Positions 46,395 through 58,899 of a stretch of 64,000 nucleotides of DNA are shown one piece after another; within the stretch, counting starts at the first letter, position 1, and the number at the start of each line of letters is the position of its first letter. The position numbers were made by a program, and so were the translations under genes. The stretch comes from Syncephalastrum monosporum B8922. Its lineage: Eukaryota; Mucoromycota; Mucoromycetes; Mucorales; Syncephalastraceae. Location of the stretch: assembly GCA_000697355.1 (NCBI GenBank), contig JNEN01001236.1, forward strand, positions 1 through 64,000, given 5' to 3'. The notes under the pieces were generated by a model. It did not search any database and had not been told where the DNA came from. It saw only the letters and a program-made list of their open reading frames with translations.

Positions 46395-48054
46395 ATGCTC
46401 AAACACACCCACACCGCTCACCTGTCACAGCCTTCCGCCGGCGCCATCCGATCGTCGCCGTCGTCTTCTTCGTCCTCGCTGGTGGATGGCAATCCCACCC
46501 AGGTCACCCGTGCCTTCCATCGCATGGCTCTGGACGACATTGACGCCGAAGCAAGCTCCATATTGATTGCCCTGGCAAATCAAACCCCCCGCTCGCTCAA
46601 CGAGGTGAATTTCTCTCTCTAGGCACTTTGTATAAAAAAGAAAAAAGAAAGAGGGGCAGGAAGAAGGAAACAGGATAAAAGAAAGGACAACGGATGCGTC
46701 AGGAGAATAACGCATCCTCTTGCTCTAGAAGTCTTCCCACACTGCTAAGCACATGCCCCATGCCTCGACACCCTTCTACGCCAGAACGAGCGAGGAACAC
46801 CCTGTCACAGCTTCTAGAAAGGAACACACGCACTATCGACCTGTGCTTGGATCTGGTATGGGTTCTCTCTTATTCGCATAACCATTATCATTATCATTAT
46901 ATTATTATTATTATATGCAGTGTTGTAATGATTTTTAATGGTTTACTACCGTAGGTTCACCGTCGTCCGGTTTACTCACGGTAAGACATGTGGCACAACT
47001 TCACCTCTGTCAGCTTTATCTAAATAAGGCATTCTTTGCACATTCCTACCCCATTCTGTCTGATTCTTGTCTATGCTCTCAGCATGATATAGCAGGTAGT
47101 TACAAGATGCTGGAAATTAAAAAAAAGACAGCCGTGATAGTGCGGTGTTGCTGGCTTTGCATTGACAGCTCACTTTGAATAAATTTATTTTCAGGGCATG
47201 AAATGGCGTTCAAGGAAAACGATGAAGCCTTGCGAGACCCCATCATGATGCTCGCGGCCGCGGCAGCCACGATCGAGTGCCATCCAGAGGCTCTCAAGTC
47301 CGCACCACCAGAACGTACCGCAGGTCAGCCGAGAAAAGAAGGGCTTCCTCTTTATCGCGACGCAAAATGTAGTAACCGCACCTTTTTTTTGTTGATTTTC
47401 TATTCATTAGTGTCACGCTCTCCACCACGGCCCCGGCGATCATCCGACAGGGGCCACTACACTTCCACAAAGGAAGCACGCGATTACGCTCGTCAAAAGC
47501 GTAACAGTCTCCATCATCACCATCAGTATCTTTCTCCTCAGGGCCTGAGACCAGCAGTAAGTAGTAGAGGGTCATGGTGATTTCTGGGCTATCCATTCAA
47601 CGCTCGCTTTTGCCTTGGTCTTTAGGCGGAGACGACCGACAACAAGGCGGAATTTCCGGACGACTATTACACATCCATGGTATGTATCTTGCCTTGATAG
47701 TGACCGTTCGTAAACCCACCCTTCTCACCCACGACAACGTAGAAGCGCAACCCTCGGATCAAACGTAATGCAATGCACGCCTACATCACATACTTGATTT
47801 ATACCGACAAAGTACGGCAGGTAAAGAGAGAGAGAAAAAAAAAAAAGGCGTCATGCTTTGCTTCCCCTACACTGCACACATACGTTGACACATCCTCCAA
47901 GTAGAGACAACAACAACAGCCACAGCAGAATGAAGCGCTGCTAGAACAACATCGGCCAAAACTCCAACAGCACGAGTCAGACAAGACACACTATCCAATG
48001 ATGGGCAAACCACTGACTGCTTTCCTCAAGGACCGTACGGGCCATCACTCGTAG
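46395..48054 (+). CDS. Unrecognised conserved-looking protein with possible micro-exons
   Basis: Exons 46395-46604, 46729-46855, [46955-46980, 47093-47105], 47195-47323, 47411-47556, 47626-47679, 47743-47820 and 47905-48054. The two bracketed micro-exons (26 and 13 nt) each have good splice signals and together add 39 nt, so the frame holds with or without both: 310 or 297 aa. The N-terminus has a Ser run and an EASSILIALANQ helix; the middle is low-complexity. Then comes an ordered-looking block DDYYTSM|KRNPRIKRNAMHAYITYLIYTDKVRQ and a Gln-rich end. No domain is recognised. The dense splice signals argue for a real gene. Confidence 0.6.
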
Positions 48055-50867
48055 TCAGAAAGGAAAATACCCCCTGTCAAGATATGGAATATATGTATGC
48101 GGCCGCATCCTCCCGATTAGATACTACGTGTGTGCATATGGGTGCATGGTATGTGCATATGTGGGTAGGGTATGTGCGTTGTATTGTGCTAGATGGAAGC
48201 ATGGGAAAGGGTGTGAACGATTCGTGTATGTGCTCTGTATGTGCTCTGTATGTGCTCTGTATGTGCTCTGTATGAATCTACCACTGGGCCTGAACTTCGC
48301 GCTGTGCTTGTCGCCCTCTCCTACATGAAAGCATACATACTCTTGCATCTACTTACATGATATGTATGTACAAAGATGCAGCTGTGGAGGAGCCCGCGCT
48401 CCTGATGATCCTAAGGTTTATACTAACTTGCGATACATTGCCGAACCCCCGTCGTCTCTCTCTCTTTCTTCAATTCGAGATCTCGCGTGTGAACACAGGA
48501 AAAAGAGATCACAATCACTTGCCTCGCGAATGATGATCCCATATTTTCTCTATGAATGGCACACTATTGTATTTCACCTGCTTGCCAAAGTTCCTCTTTT
48601 CTGCGCTGCTTTATAAGCATGGTTCATGCATTGCGTAGCTCAGGACTTTGCGTGCCGTGCCATGTTCCTGATATCACCAACGATGCATGAGGCAACCCAA
48701 ACTATAGAGAGGATCGAAACACAGATTACGACGCTATGCATAACGTAGAGCAACGACTTTCAATCTGTGCATGTATACAGTATATGCCTCCCTGTCAAGT
48801 ATATTTGCTGAAACGGCTAGATGTATGTAGTTCACGAGTATTAAAAAAAAGGAAAGGAAAAGGTGCATATCAATCCGTTATGAAAAAATATTTATCGTTG
48901 TCTCCGTATCTATGGGCTACATGAACTTATCAGCCAAGGTGTGCTCTTGGTTAGTTGTGCTTCCTTCAATGTGAGTGCAACGTTACAGGCATCAAGGAAC
49001 ATAGGTTTAAGGTTAGGCCGAAGCCAAACTCTAATAAAATGTAAATGCCAGCATCCTTCTACTGCACACAACGGAGCACATCGGTTCTATCGCCTTTGGA
49101 AATTCCTCCTATCTCAGCAGATCTCAGCAGATCCATTATGCAGAGCATCATGCTCATGTATATTGAAAAGCAAGCAAGAGCAAGCAGCTGATCAGCAAGG
49201 AGAAGGATTTGCATCGCCCTAGAGGACTATATTTCTGAAACAAAAAAGAAAAAAAAACTTCGCCCCTGACCTTTTTTCTTATTCCTTTTGAGTCGCCACA
49301 ATTTCTAAATCGATCCCAATTACTTAGCAGAATGTAACAAATAATAAATCACATCGAGAAACACAATGCATCGCGCACTATCCCGGTTTTTGCGCGCGCG
49401 CGCGCATCTGTATGCAACGTGCACCAAAAGAAGAAAAAAATAGGGAAATTTGCGGAGGATGAGATGGCACATCACGCTTTCCCACTAGTGGGTAATCAGA
49501 CCAGCGAACATAGGAGGTGGCGTGATGGCACCGTCATTGGATCTGCTGCTTACCACTATTGCTCATGAGGAGGGTCAAAATAGAGGCCAAAAGAAAAAAA
49601 AAGAAGAGGATGCGCAGAATAGAAAAAGAAAATATCGAGAAAAGTAGCAAAGGGCTCAAGCAAGTATAAATAGATCGGGGTGCACAGACAGATAAAAAAA
49701 AAACCAGCGCCCAAAGCGTCTTGACAGTGAGAGACCGATTGTATACAGATGTACGTCCGCCTTCCCAGTGAGAAAGATCTACAATTCAGGGCACGACGAC
49801 CTTTTGTCTATCGAATATCATGTGGCGATAGTTTTGTTGTTGTTGTCCTGGTGCCAACACTGGCTGCCATCATCGGACTGAGAAATAGTTTTTTTTTCTC
49901 TATTCTAGCACTATCGATTCGGCAGTTATGCAAGGAAGAATAAATCTATATTATAAAAAAGAAGGAAAACAGATGATCGGGCCAGCTGTAAGCAAACGAA
50001 ATGGGGGGAGGGAGGAAGGTCCCCAGCGAAGGTGAGCAAACTTTAATTTTACGGACTTGAGATAAAAGAAAAGCAGAACCAACCAAGAGAAAAGCAAGTG
50101 TATGGGTGGAAATGTGAGTATAGCGTGTGTGTATGTGTGTGTGTGTGTATGTATGTGTTTATTGTTTTGATATGACTAAATGGAGGATAGCTTTCTTCGT
50201 TATTTTTTCTCATTGGATCATCCTTGGGATCGAAAACCAACAAGCTGTCATGTAAAGGAAGCGAGAACAGACCATTCGTATCGTCTGTACGCTATGAAGG
50301 GAACGGAAGTGAGGCCGATGAAACTTTTTTTTCTTGATTTCGGAGAACCTCAGAAAACGAGTAAAATGGAGCGGGAAGGTTACACTATCTAAAGCAGGAC
50401 CCGACAGCGAATCAACCAAAAAAAAAAGCACGAATGGGCAATGTCATGCGTGTGAAATCAAGACACTGGTAGAGCAAAAAGGAAAGGAATAGAAAAGAAT
50501 AGGTTGACGGCAAGAAGAGAACCAAAAAGATACAGATAGGGTGTGTTTGATACTACAATCAGTGAGTGAGTGAGTGAGTGAGTGAGTGAACGAGTGCGTG
50601 TCTGGTGACTTTGAAAGAGAGAGGATACCTTATGAGAGTGTGCGACACTTTGTGCAAGGATGGGGGGGAAAAAGGTTGGATTATATAGTAAGAGGCGGGC
50701 GAGGATCAATTTGTTCCCCCCACACAGCACTACTACTATCACCCCTTCTTTCTTTCTCTCTCTCTCTCTCTTTCTCACTTCTTTCCACTTTCCCTTCTGT
50801 GTGTGAAAGTGCAACACATTGTTGTGTCTGCACGACGCCCTTGATTTTTATATCCCTGATACGCGCG
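48055..50867. other. 2.8 kb without a supportable gene
   Basis: Simple repeats only: the 11-bp array at 48225-48272, an alternating CG run near 49394-49407, TG repeats near 50119-50155, GAGT repeats at about 50561-50588 and a CT-rich run at 50745-50775. Open frames are short and unrecognised. Confidence 0.45.
48225..48272. repeat. 11-bp minisatellite (TGTATGTGCTC)n
   Basis: Four head-to-tail copies plus a partial one. Confidence 0.85.
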
Positions 50868-50877
50868 ATATATAAGC
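50868..50877 (+). promoter_or_regulatory. TATA box of the STE20-like kinase gene
   Basis: ATATATAAG about 50 bp upstream of the ATG at 50924, in an otherwise ordinary leader. The position implies a very short 5' UTR. Inferred from sequence only. Confidence 0.45.
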
Positions 50878-50923
50878 CAAGAGCTCAACGACGAAGGGTC
50901 ATCTCTTTTACTCATCACTTGGA

Positions 50924-52830
50924 ATGGGCCGACTCGTGAGAAGCCCCAGCCTACTGACGTCGGACACTCCCACCACTTCGTCTTCGAGCACGCTGTCCGT
51001 CTCTACCCCGGCCTCTTTGAACGCAAAGTCGGAAAACACCAAAGAGAGGGCTCCCACCCAGCCTACCCACCCTCCTCCACTTCGGCAAGACACCGCTCGC
51101 AAGCATGCGACGAGTTTTAACGAGAAAAAGGTAAAAGAAGAAAGCAGAATTAGTCAACTTTATCGAAAATCTTTCTTGTTTCTCTCCGTTTTATTAACGA
51201 AAATGGATCATCCTATCTTTCGTAACCAGGCACCGTGGCGTGCGCCCGGCAAGTGGCAAATGCCCGACATTATTGCCGAAGAGTGGAAGCGCAAGCAGGA
51301 ACTTCAACTCCAGAACGCAAAGCACAAAGTGAAGCAACGTGCGCTTCCCCCTTCGCCACCTCCGTCTCCGCCACGGGTAAATACTACTGCTAATATTAAG
51401 AATAGCAATCACAATAATGAAGACCACGAGTTACTTAATGATGATGATGATTGTTTACTTTTTTTTTTTATGTTCATTCTATTTTGATGCTCTGCCCTAT
51501 TATGCAGCGTCCGTGGGTCCCCGTAGGAAAGACGCCCGACATCTTGCCGTTACCACCGCGGCCCTCGCGGCCCTCCGCCGCCGCTGCCGCACCCGCGCCG
51601 CCCGCCACCACCACCGCTGCTCCAAGCATATCCCGTAAAAAGCCCTCACCGCCACCAGCCCATGCGGAGTTTGATGCCAAAGTCCGCAAAGTCCTGCCCA
51701 CCGCCAAAATCATGAGCGAGAACCCCCAGACCACGTACATTGGTCTGTGCAAGATCGGAAGCGGGTAACTTTTTATTTCATATACCCCATGTCCCGTCCT
51801 CTCGAATTCTGATGATTGAATGCTTTTTTTCTACTCTATTCTCTTTTCTATAGTGCGAATGGTGCGGTTGTGAGTGCAAAGAAGCGCACGGGCACCAAGG
51901 GCCAGGTCGCGATCAAACGTTGTCTGATCGAAGACCACGATGTGCGTCACCATGCCTACGTTTTGCGCGAACTGCGTATCATGGGCCGCATTGCTCATCC
52001 GAATCTCGTCGCCATTAAGGAAGCCGGTCTCTGGGGTGACTATCTCTGGATGGCCATGGAGCTCATGACGTGCTCCGTCTTTAACCTTCTCTACAACACC
52101 TCGTCCGGTCTGTCGGAGGGTATGGCCGTGCGCGTCGCCATGGAGGTATGAATGATGCATTTTTTTTTTCCACAATCTCGTTGGGCTGACTCGGAGGACT
52201 TTCAGGTTCTGCAAGGTCTTATTTTCCTTCACTCACGCGGCTACATGCACCGGGATGTCAAGTGCGAGAACATCCTGCTCGGTCGGGATGGCCAAGTAAA
52301 GCTGGGTAAGTGGAGCGACTGATTATTTCAGACGAGACCAAATATCAGCAAGAGACAAGCATGACCAATGGACACCTGACTGAACATACCACCGTTGTTA
52401 TGTAGCCGACTTTGGTCTTGCCACGCCGCTGAAGCGCGAAAACAAGGATCGGCTGGGAACCGCGAAATGGATGGCGCCCGAGGTGATCTCGGAGCAGCGC
52501 TACACCGAGAACGTTGACGTGTGGTCGCTGGCGATTACCATGATTGAGATGATGGACCGCGTGCCACCGCTCTATCACCTTGACGACACCGAAATGATCT
52601 TTGAGTTGATTCTTTACGGCGAGCGGCCACCGACGTTCACTTTCACCAAGCCATCCGCGGCCATGACCCACTTGACAGAATGGATGCTCACCCGCGACGG
52701 TAGCCAGCGTCCTCAACCTGTCGATGTTCTGAAGCGGATCGAGCAGTTTATCCAATACAACGTGCTGAAATGTGCGGCTCAATCTGAAGTGGCGAGCCTT
52801 GTACGCGACGTCTTCCCGGACGCTGCTTAA
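50924..52830 (+). CDS. STE20/PAK-like protein kinase
   Basis: Exons 50924-51130, 51230-51376, 51508-51764, 51854-52145, 52206-52305 and 52406-52830 give 475 aa. The N-terminal 170 residues are disordered (Ser/Thr, then Pro/Ala) with no CRIB domain that I can see, but carry two conserved-looking segments, [19 protein letters not shown] and [13 protein letters not shown]. The kinase domain has [21 protein letters not shown], the [11 protein letters not shown] catalytic loop, DFGLATP and [11 protein letters not shown], all intact. The HRDVK...N and GT-x-x-WMAPEV patterns place it in the STE20/PAK group, which in fungi signals to polarity and MAPK modules. Lack of CRIB suggests a non-Cdc42-binding branch. 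Substrates unknown. Confidence 0.85.
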
Positions 52831-53237
52831 TTATTCCCCCCACCCCCCGTTTCCCCCCACCTTAACTTCCTCTTATTCAAAAGTTACCTTGTTGTACATA
52901 CCACCACCTTTTTCTGCTTCTTGCTTTCCACGCGCACTCACTCACTCACTGACACCACCATCACATCGCACCCATCCGCACACGTCTTCTCCTCCTCCTA
53001 CTCTCCGTATCCCATTTTATCTTATTCTTCTTTCCACATCACCATTCACACACACACACACAGAGATACAGATACAAGCGACAGTGCTGTGTCCTTGCTT
53101 TTCCGATGTAAATATATCGTGTACACTAAACGAGGATGGACCCACAACTCTTTCACATTTGCTTGATGGACAGATGACACACATTTGAGGCTGAGAGTGC
53201 AGACAAGAAATAACAGAATTCTTTAATGATGGAAGAT
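52831..53237. other. Convergent 3' intergenic
   Basis: C-rich and CACA-rich simple sequence between the kinase stop and the eS19 stop; no gene seen. Confidence 0.5.
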
Positions 53238-53979
53238 TTACTCGTCCTGCTCGACCAGAGTCATGGCGATACGGTCCAAATCACGCTGGCCGTCCTGGGT
53301 GATCTTGCGGCCACTACAATGGATAGGATAGAAAAAAAGAGAGAGAGAGAGGAAGCGTCAGTACGGAGAAGCGATGACAACAACACAGAGTGAAATATTT
53401 TTTTCTTCTTTTATGTTCTTACCCCTTCTTGCAGGGAGCGAGGACACCAATCTTCTCGAGCGACTGGAGGACCTTGCGGTTGACGGAGGACGAGGCATCA
53501 ACGTGGTGGGAGGGGCGGGTGCCACGGTTGACGCGGCCACCGTAGACCTTGCCAAGAGCACCGACACCAACAGCCTTGCGGATGTAGATGTGGCGAGCGA
53601 CCGAGGCTATTTGGAACAAATCAAATAATTCCAATGAGTAAGTGATGCCGTGCCAATCATGCCAGGCCATGCAATGCAGCGGCCTTGCGATCCAGAGTAG
53701 GTCGCAGTCGAAACACAGAGAGAGAGAGAGAAAAGAGGACAACATACCGGCACGGATGAAGTACCAGTCCTGATCATAGGGAGCAAGCTCCTTGAAGGTA
53801 CCGGTCTTGACAAGGTCGACCCACTTGGGGACCTCGAGCTTGCCGGTGCGCTTCAGGTAAGCGGCGTAAGCCTTGATGAACTCTAATAGAATTGAAATCT
53901 GTCAAGCGAGCTCTGAAATCGTCAGAAAACTAGTCAATGTACCGTGGGCGTTGACGTCCTTGACGGTGATTCCGGCCAT
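53238..53979 (-). CDS. RPS19: 40S ribosomal protein S19 (eS19)
   Basis: Exons 53979-53943, 53882-53748, 53606-53423 and 53313-53238 give 143 aa, the normal length. Begins [19 protein letters not shown]; contains [47 protein letters not shown] and ends with [16 protein letters not shown]. It is a component of the small ribosomal subunit needed for 18S rRNA maturation. The start is set by the ATG, and the first intron comes 37 nt after it, as often in ribosomal protein genes. Confidence 0.97.
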
Positions 53980-54238
53980 TTTGTAAAAGAGGAAGAACAA
54001 ACCGTTATTTTTTTTCCAACCTTCTTTGGTCCACCGCTCGTCGGTGGCTGAGCACCCACAAAAATTTGTTCGTTTTTCACTGCTGTAATGAAAGCATCCC
54101 GTCGGAACGAAAAGTTATTGCGGCGGCTGAACAGCTCATGACTGTCCATTGCAATACCAAAGAAAGGTCTTCCATAAAGCATGCCTAAGCAAAATATATA
54201 CGCAGATGATACAACTTAGATCAATGCTTATCAGACAT
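53980..54238. other. Upstream region of the eS19 gene
   Basis: No gene seen. Ends at the left copy of the inverted repeat described next. Confidence 0.4.
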
Positions 54239-54430
54239 GTTAGGTGTTTGTATGGAATACTAAAACCCGTTCTAGAAAGGCTTTAATACCTCCAGCACGA
54301 ACTGCCCAAACTGAACAGTGCGCGTTATGCGGCAAGCTACGAAATTGGCTATATAGTATATCAGAGTCGAACAGAGGCCATTGCCCCACCCCATGCTTAA
54401 TAGATTCGTTACTTTTCCAGATATTTTAGT
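54239..54430 (+). repeat. Left copy of a diverged inverted repeat flanking 54.2-59.1 kb
   Basis: Reads GTGTTTGTATGGAATA, then continues in register with the reverse complement of 58900-59112 (GTGTTAGTATGGAATA...). The clearest similarity covers the outer 70 bp, roughly 70 percent by eye. Both copies are open and translate to related peptides starting VWN.K.R..K (left MFVWNTKTRSRK, right MLVWNKKIRFLK), with a shared Cys-Gly further in. Confidence 0.55.
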
Positions 54431-54568
54431 GCTTGGAGACTGATATTGTCTGCTACTCCTATCAAAGCGATGTTGTATGCCGCCGCGACTTGCCGGTTGG
54501 TCACCACTTATCCTGGATTCAGGGTACGATTATTCGTTTTTGATGATACCAAGAATTCCGTTGCTAGG

Positions 54569-57500
54569 TTACCGAGTTGGGTTCTTGCGGCCAGAGCATC
54601 TAATGTTGTAGCACGCCATAGCACTGTTCGCCGAGACCACCTTGCCGTGGCAGGATCTGTTGCTATTATACTGCAGGATGGTCACAATCATAGTCCTCTG
54701 TGTAGTGTTGAGGTTCTGCTTGGGCTCGGTCTGTCCTCCACGAAGGGCAATCCTTGATGGGAGAATTCCAAGCGCTCCACGACCCGAAAAAGAAAATGCC
54801 CATGTCCTTTCTGTCCAGGAGACGCCTGAAATGAGACGCGAGTCGTTGGCCAAAGAGAGCGCCCAAGACTTGGCGGCTTTTTGCTTCCTTTGCGCGTCAG
54901 CATTGTTCCTTGACGGGGTCTGCCTGGGGGCATACTTCCCGCCAAAGTTGATATTTCCGTCACAGGTGGCCAGGTGCTTCTGTCCTGCTTGCTTTATAAT
55001 GGCGTATGCCGAAATGGTTGACAGAGGGCGTGTCCGTGGCCAGGTCTGCTGGGCTTGGTTCTCGGTCTCGTCTGACTCTTCTTCTGGATCCTCTTCGGCA
55101 GACGACGGAATGACCTTTCTCTTTCCTGGCCAAGACGACTCTTCCGCGATTAGTGCTCTTTTTTGTCCAGCCACCTCAGTTATGATCCTCTTACTGCCAA
55201 GGACTCTCACACTTCACTTGTTGACAAATGTGAGGCGGTATTCTTGCTCGAGGCCACTGGTCCTTAAATACGGTCGATATACTGGAGATCAAAGAAGGCC
55301 GCAAGCACGTCCCGACGGCGGTGAAGAGCGGCGTTCGCTGGTGCGCCTTGATGGCCCGGGTTCCGGCTTTGGTTTTGGTAGTAGCAGCATACTGGATATG
55401 GCGTCGAACGCGTCCTGGACAAAGATTGAGGCGTAGGGCTGCTATAATCAAGGCGCGCAGACGTTTCATGTGTCTCTTCCAAGTCCACAGCTTCAGGCAC
55501 GCCCCATGAACTTTTTAGAGTACAGCCTAACTTTTGATGTTGAAAGCAAGATCAGAATTGTCGATCGTGTGAATTTGATTCCTGTTCTGTTCTACTGACA
55601 CTTGCTCCACAGCCAACAGAACGGTGGACTCGTCGGCTTCCTTGTCACGACTAGATAGAAGATATTTTTCTTTGTCGAAAATTTTCAGCATTGCTTTGAC
55701 TAAAGGATGGCGCCACAAAAAAGATGGTTTTCTTCGCCAACGTGTGTCAACTTGGCTGCCTCGTTCTCGATGGTTTGCCAGACGACTGGAGGAACGTTGC
55801 ACTTGTAGATAACTTCAATTTGTGTATCGATCAGGTTGTATATTCTTGATATTGAAAGTCTATCATCGATAGAAATCAGGCAGATGAATAATGTATAGAC
55901 GGGTGCAATAAGATGACGAGAAGTATCACTATTTGATATTGGCACCGTTGATCAGTGTCTTTCATTTGCTTTAGCATGTGCTTCGCACCAAGTTTGATCA
56001 ACGTTAATTGCTGCACTCCATGTTCATAATGGCCTACAGCTCTTTCTGCACCGCTTTGGTGATAAATGTGACAAAGAACTTTATTTACATCCGTTATAAT
56101 CGTTAGCAGCATGTTAACGACGCACATTTTCTTCTCTTTTTGCTTCGTACGTAATCATATACAGTATTTGGTATCTAGACCTTTATTGTTGTCATTAGGA
56201 CGAGAGAACCACCCAGACACCAGCACAGCAAGAGCGGCAAACAAAGAGCAGGTCTCCCGTTCCATCCGGGCAAGACCTAAACGCCGAGAGTAGTCACTTG
56301 CAAACATGGCGGCTTCCGACTGCTTCTGCCACCAAGAAGCGAGCGCCTCAGACCGGATCCACACCACATTCATAATGTCCTCAATGGCGTAACCCCTTAT
56401 ATACAAATAATTAGCACCACTTGTAAAAATAAAGAATACTAAAGTTCACTCTTACCTGATAATATCAGAGATTACGACATGATGTTGGAGCATCATGGGG
56501 AGCCTCAACCGAACTTCAAACCGTACACCATAGGTATCATTGGCAATCCCTTGACAGGCCATGGTGATAAAATTCTTCAAGATAACAAAAAACCCAAGTC
56601 AATACCAGACACCCGACAACAAATCAGCAATGACTTACATGAAATCGACCATAGGCACTGTCAAAAAAGTGCATCGGCGTTACCTGCAGGCCGTTCCGGT
56701 CCTTCTTGTTGGAGTAGCTGTAGAATGGGACCTTGACCTTGTTGTAGGCCTGCATGTACGTGACCCCGAAAGGTGAAATGGGCGAGGGCGTGGTGCTGTA
56801 GGTGGCAAACCCTGCCAAGGAACCAGTGTTGTCAAACTCGTCAAGTCTACACAGTAATATAAAACCAATTCGATCAATAAACGTAACTATAACATAAAGA
56901 ATACAAATTTACCGGTACACCGACGTGTTGCTATTATACGCTGGTCCAAAAATGGCTTGCGCCAACCCCAAATGCCCTTGCTTGCATAGGACACCGACTA
57001 CTTGCTGCCCATCATCAGGGTAGACTTCCATGCCAAAGTCTATAATGACATCGTTGGGGTCCACCAAGTCCCAAGCAATGTCACCAAGTAGCTCCTGATA
57101 GGCCTCGACTGGACCATGGCCCTTGATGCCCATGGCACGGCTGTCAAAAAAGAAGTCCCGGTACCGGCTAAGCTTGCGGTCGTCGGCAATGACTTGTCAC
57201 ATGGCCTCTACCAAAGGACCAAAGTAACTAGGCCCTAAGGCTACAGCCTTGCCCCGCACCTGGCCTAGTTCGTTGCGGCAGCGTTTAAAGTCGGCAGCAC
57301 TGCTCGAAGCAAAGTTGTTGCAGACGTAGACGGGAGCAACACGCCGCAAGGCCACCAAGAACACCTTGTCCAAGAAAACTTGAGCCTCGGTAATGGTCAT
57401 TCGGTACCCATGCTTGCCGTTACTCGTATGCAAATGCGGGAAAAAGATGTTCACCTAATGATAGCAAAGAGGTCAATGATACCAATTACAAGGAAACAAC

Positions 57501-57864
57501 AAACGTTTAAACATACCTTGAAGCGATTGCCGAAACCAAAGTCGCCAAACCGAAAGTTAGGGACAAAGCTGAAGTCAACTAATTCCCCATTGACGGTAAC
57601 GGTAAAGTGATTGGACTCGCGGACAGTCCAACCAAAGTCCGGCACCAAGTAAAGGCCCAGCGGCAACCGAGTAGGGATCAAACCCGAAACAACGTGAACG
57701 GAATCAATGTCCGTCTGCATGGCTAGTACCGGAAGGGAGGGTCGATGTGGATGCCCCCTCCATTGGTTGCCTTTAGGAACCACACCAGCAAAGACAGGAA
57801 GAACCTGGATGGCCTCGACATGGTCCTCAAAGGTTAACTGAGGAGGGAACGGTGATAGAGGCAT
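54569..57864 (-). pseudogene. Decayed multi-exon gene of unrecognised family
   Basis: A start at 57864 opens a frame that splices cleanly: 57864-57517, 57454-56913, 56846-56639, about 56580-56459, and about 56400 onward. An in-frame TGA interrupts it at 57199-57197 (exon 2), with coding-like sequence on both sides. A frame break occurs near the T-run around 55722-55728, where one frame ends in TAG and the protein-like sequence resumes in another. Further fragments run to 55527, and an acidic low-complexity frame at 55210-54569 may be the tail. Features include a mixed alpha/beta N-terminal part (DIDSVHVVSGL, DIAWDLVDPNDVIIDFG) and a Trp/Arg-rich later part. No known domain is recognised. It sits between inverted repeats and may be cargo or the main gene of a mobile element. 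Confidence 0.5.
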
Positions 57865-58899
57865 TATAAGTTGATCGGCTTTTTCAAGTACAGAGTCTTC
57901 CAGTTCTATTTAGCTGAAGGTAAGAAAGCAGTTATATAGTTGACTGTTTGATTGTGCACTCTCGTCAACATTACCAGCTTCGCCATCAAAGTTTCAATTC
58001 AATATTTCTTGTAAGTAAGGAAAGAACGCGTAAGGGACCCTGGCCAATATATGAAGTCGCGGGGATTGAACTGATTTCGCGATTGCATCCATCTCTCTTC
58101 ATTTCATTTTAACAAATAAAGGGGTCCATGGGTCGGCGATGTTTTCCCGCGGAGGCATGGTATGCCTGTGTTCTAAAATGCGCGGCTGACGCCCCAAGTG
58201 AAATGGCAGTTTTGCTCAAGGCTTTCTAGTCTTGTACTGTCGCCCTTGTAGCGCTCGGTATGTCATGATCAAATTCTTGCTTAGTGCTGTTTATTAGAGA
58301 TAGTGTTTACTGGTTTCTTCTTCCCAATATAAGTCTTTTGAGGAACAACGAAAGACTTTTCACTCAGACCAACCTTAATTACTTCCGTTTCTCTGTAGAA
58401 ACCAGTTGTATCATTTCAGATACGCGATTTCTCGTCGTTGCTCTTATTGACGTGCGTGCATTTGATCGTATGCGTCAAAAGCCCGTCGATAAGGACGGTT
58501 GACGCACAATTTGTATATAAAGGTGTCATCATTCCCATAGCTACGTATCCCTCATTTCTACTCATCATATACAAGGCCAAAAATCCGCAAATATATTGAT
58601 ATCTAACGGCTACTGCTAGAAGTGTCAGCTAATATGGGTAGCACGGATCTTATTGTAGTCAACTTGAAGTACCTCTACCGCCAATTGTCTCTCCCCCTGC
58701 ATTAAAGTGAAGTTTTGTCAAGAAAAGTCATATAGATCACTCATTTTCATGCAACGTATAGCTTCTTGTATGCCGTTTCGTCCCTACTTGCTCTCTTGTT
58801 CTTCCCTGCTTCAGAGTTTGTGCCTGCTTTTTCTCTGGCAGTGAGCCAAGCGAGCAGACGTCAGGTGGAAAAGACATTATCAGCATGTATTTATTATAG
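57865..58899. other. Upstream region of the decayed gene
   Basis: No supportable gene. The 72-codon frame at 58284-58502 (plus) is isolated. Likely part of the same inverted-repeat-bounded unit. Confidence 0.35.

Noticed and set aside
54642..55436. 264-codon plus-strand open frame
   Set aside because: Cys/Leu/Phe-rich composition typical of an antisense frame; the opposite strand is more protein-like and in line with the decayed gene. Not fully excluded.
57197..57199. TGA as selenocysteine codon
   Set aside because: Fungi of this kind are not expected to use selenocysteine, no partner cysteine motif or SECIS-like structure is seen, and a second lesion exists downstream.
58040..58080. Possible minus-strand tRNA at GGGGATTGAACT
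   Set aside because: T-stem does not pair and no cloverleaf can be drawn.
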